From Candidatus Aminicenantota bacterium (GTDB lineage Bacteria; Acidobacteriota; Aminicenantia; Aminicenantales; Aminicenantaceae): a DNA stretch of 46,060 nt. The notes beneath the pieces were generated by a model. The model was not told the origin of the DNA. It ran no database searches and saw only the letters and a list, made by a program, of their open reading frames with translations. This document shows, in pieces, positions 45,857 through 46,060 of the stretch. The stretch is taken from the NCBI GenBank assembly GCA_030614685.1, contig JAUWTO010000003.1, positions 1 through 46,060 of the forward strand, read 5' to 3'. Position 1 is the first letter of the stretch; every line of letters starts with the position of its first letter. A program made the position numbers and the translations under genes.

Positions 45857-46060
45857 CTATAAAAACCCCTGTTTTTTGTATTTCTGGGGGTTGGGGCGGG
45901 CGGACGCCGTCTGTCCGGCGATCTCGACCCCGGCTCTGTTCAGCGAATCCACTATGGTGGTGTAATTTTCTGGGTCGCGGCGGTCCAGGCTGGTGATGAG
46001 CAGAACCCGTGAGCCAAAGGGAGCGGCCAGCTCGCCGATCCGGTCGAGGCATCCCAATCC
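45857..46060 (-). pseudogene. truncated second copy of iron-containing alcohol dehydrogenase (N-terminal part, continues beyond window)
   Basis: GCLDRIGELAAPFGSRVLLITSLDRRDPENYTTIVDSLNRAGVEIAGQTAS aligns with GCLDQIGGLVAPFGSRALLITNLDRRDPNSYAAIIDSLSSAGVEVTGQTAS of the neighbouring gene, then ends ARPNPQKYKKQGFL*. Confidence 0.8.

Noticed and set aside
1-46060. CRISPR arrays, tRNA/rRNA genes, phage or conjugation modules, known defence systems
   Set aside because: No regularly spaced repeats, cloverleaf candidates or hallmark proteins were seen on reading the window; a tRNAscan/CRISPR search would be needed for certainty.

Overview
46-kb window of gene-dense bacterial chromosome. Gene content suggests an anaerobe using peptides, amino acids or organic acids; I cannot assign a taxon from sequence alone. 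I support about 38 protein-coding genes. Recognisable blocks are: (i) amidase, zinc-ribbon, MFS, HAD and YjbQ genes; (ii) a class III anaerobic RNR operon (nrdD, glutaredoxin-like, nrdG, dut) preceded by two NrdR-box-like sites; (iii) TrmJ-like and SppA-like genes, a degenerate HD-GYP-like membrane protein, and an amidohydrolase split by a frameshift; (iv) a solute-binding protein, histidine kinase and NtrC-type regulator operon, followed by a separate receiver and mini Fis-HTH unit, both units preceded by sigma54-type -24/-12 promoters and a shared TGTAAA-N5-TTTACW palindrome; (v) transglutaminase-like and DUF89 genes, then a DUF362 and class-V aminotransferase pair with Tat-like N-termini; (vi) pgsB-pgsC-pgsW-like genes with no pgsA in view; (vii) BrnQ, TIGR04076-like, ferredoxin, aldehyde:ferredoxin oxidoreductase and NSS-transporter genes; (viii) a long minus-strand block with an M14/AstE-like hydrolase, an unannotated 49-aa membrane protein, a DctM-like permease, a LarA-like racemase, Fe-ADH, and a truncated second Fe-ADH copy at the window edge. 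Decayed genes and two structured intergenic elements are also reported. No tRNA, rRNA, CRISPR array or intact transposase was recognised. The most promising lead is the sigma54 three-component regulon at about 18.8-24.2 kb. All family names come from motif recognition by eye, not from database searches.
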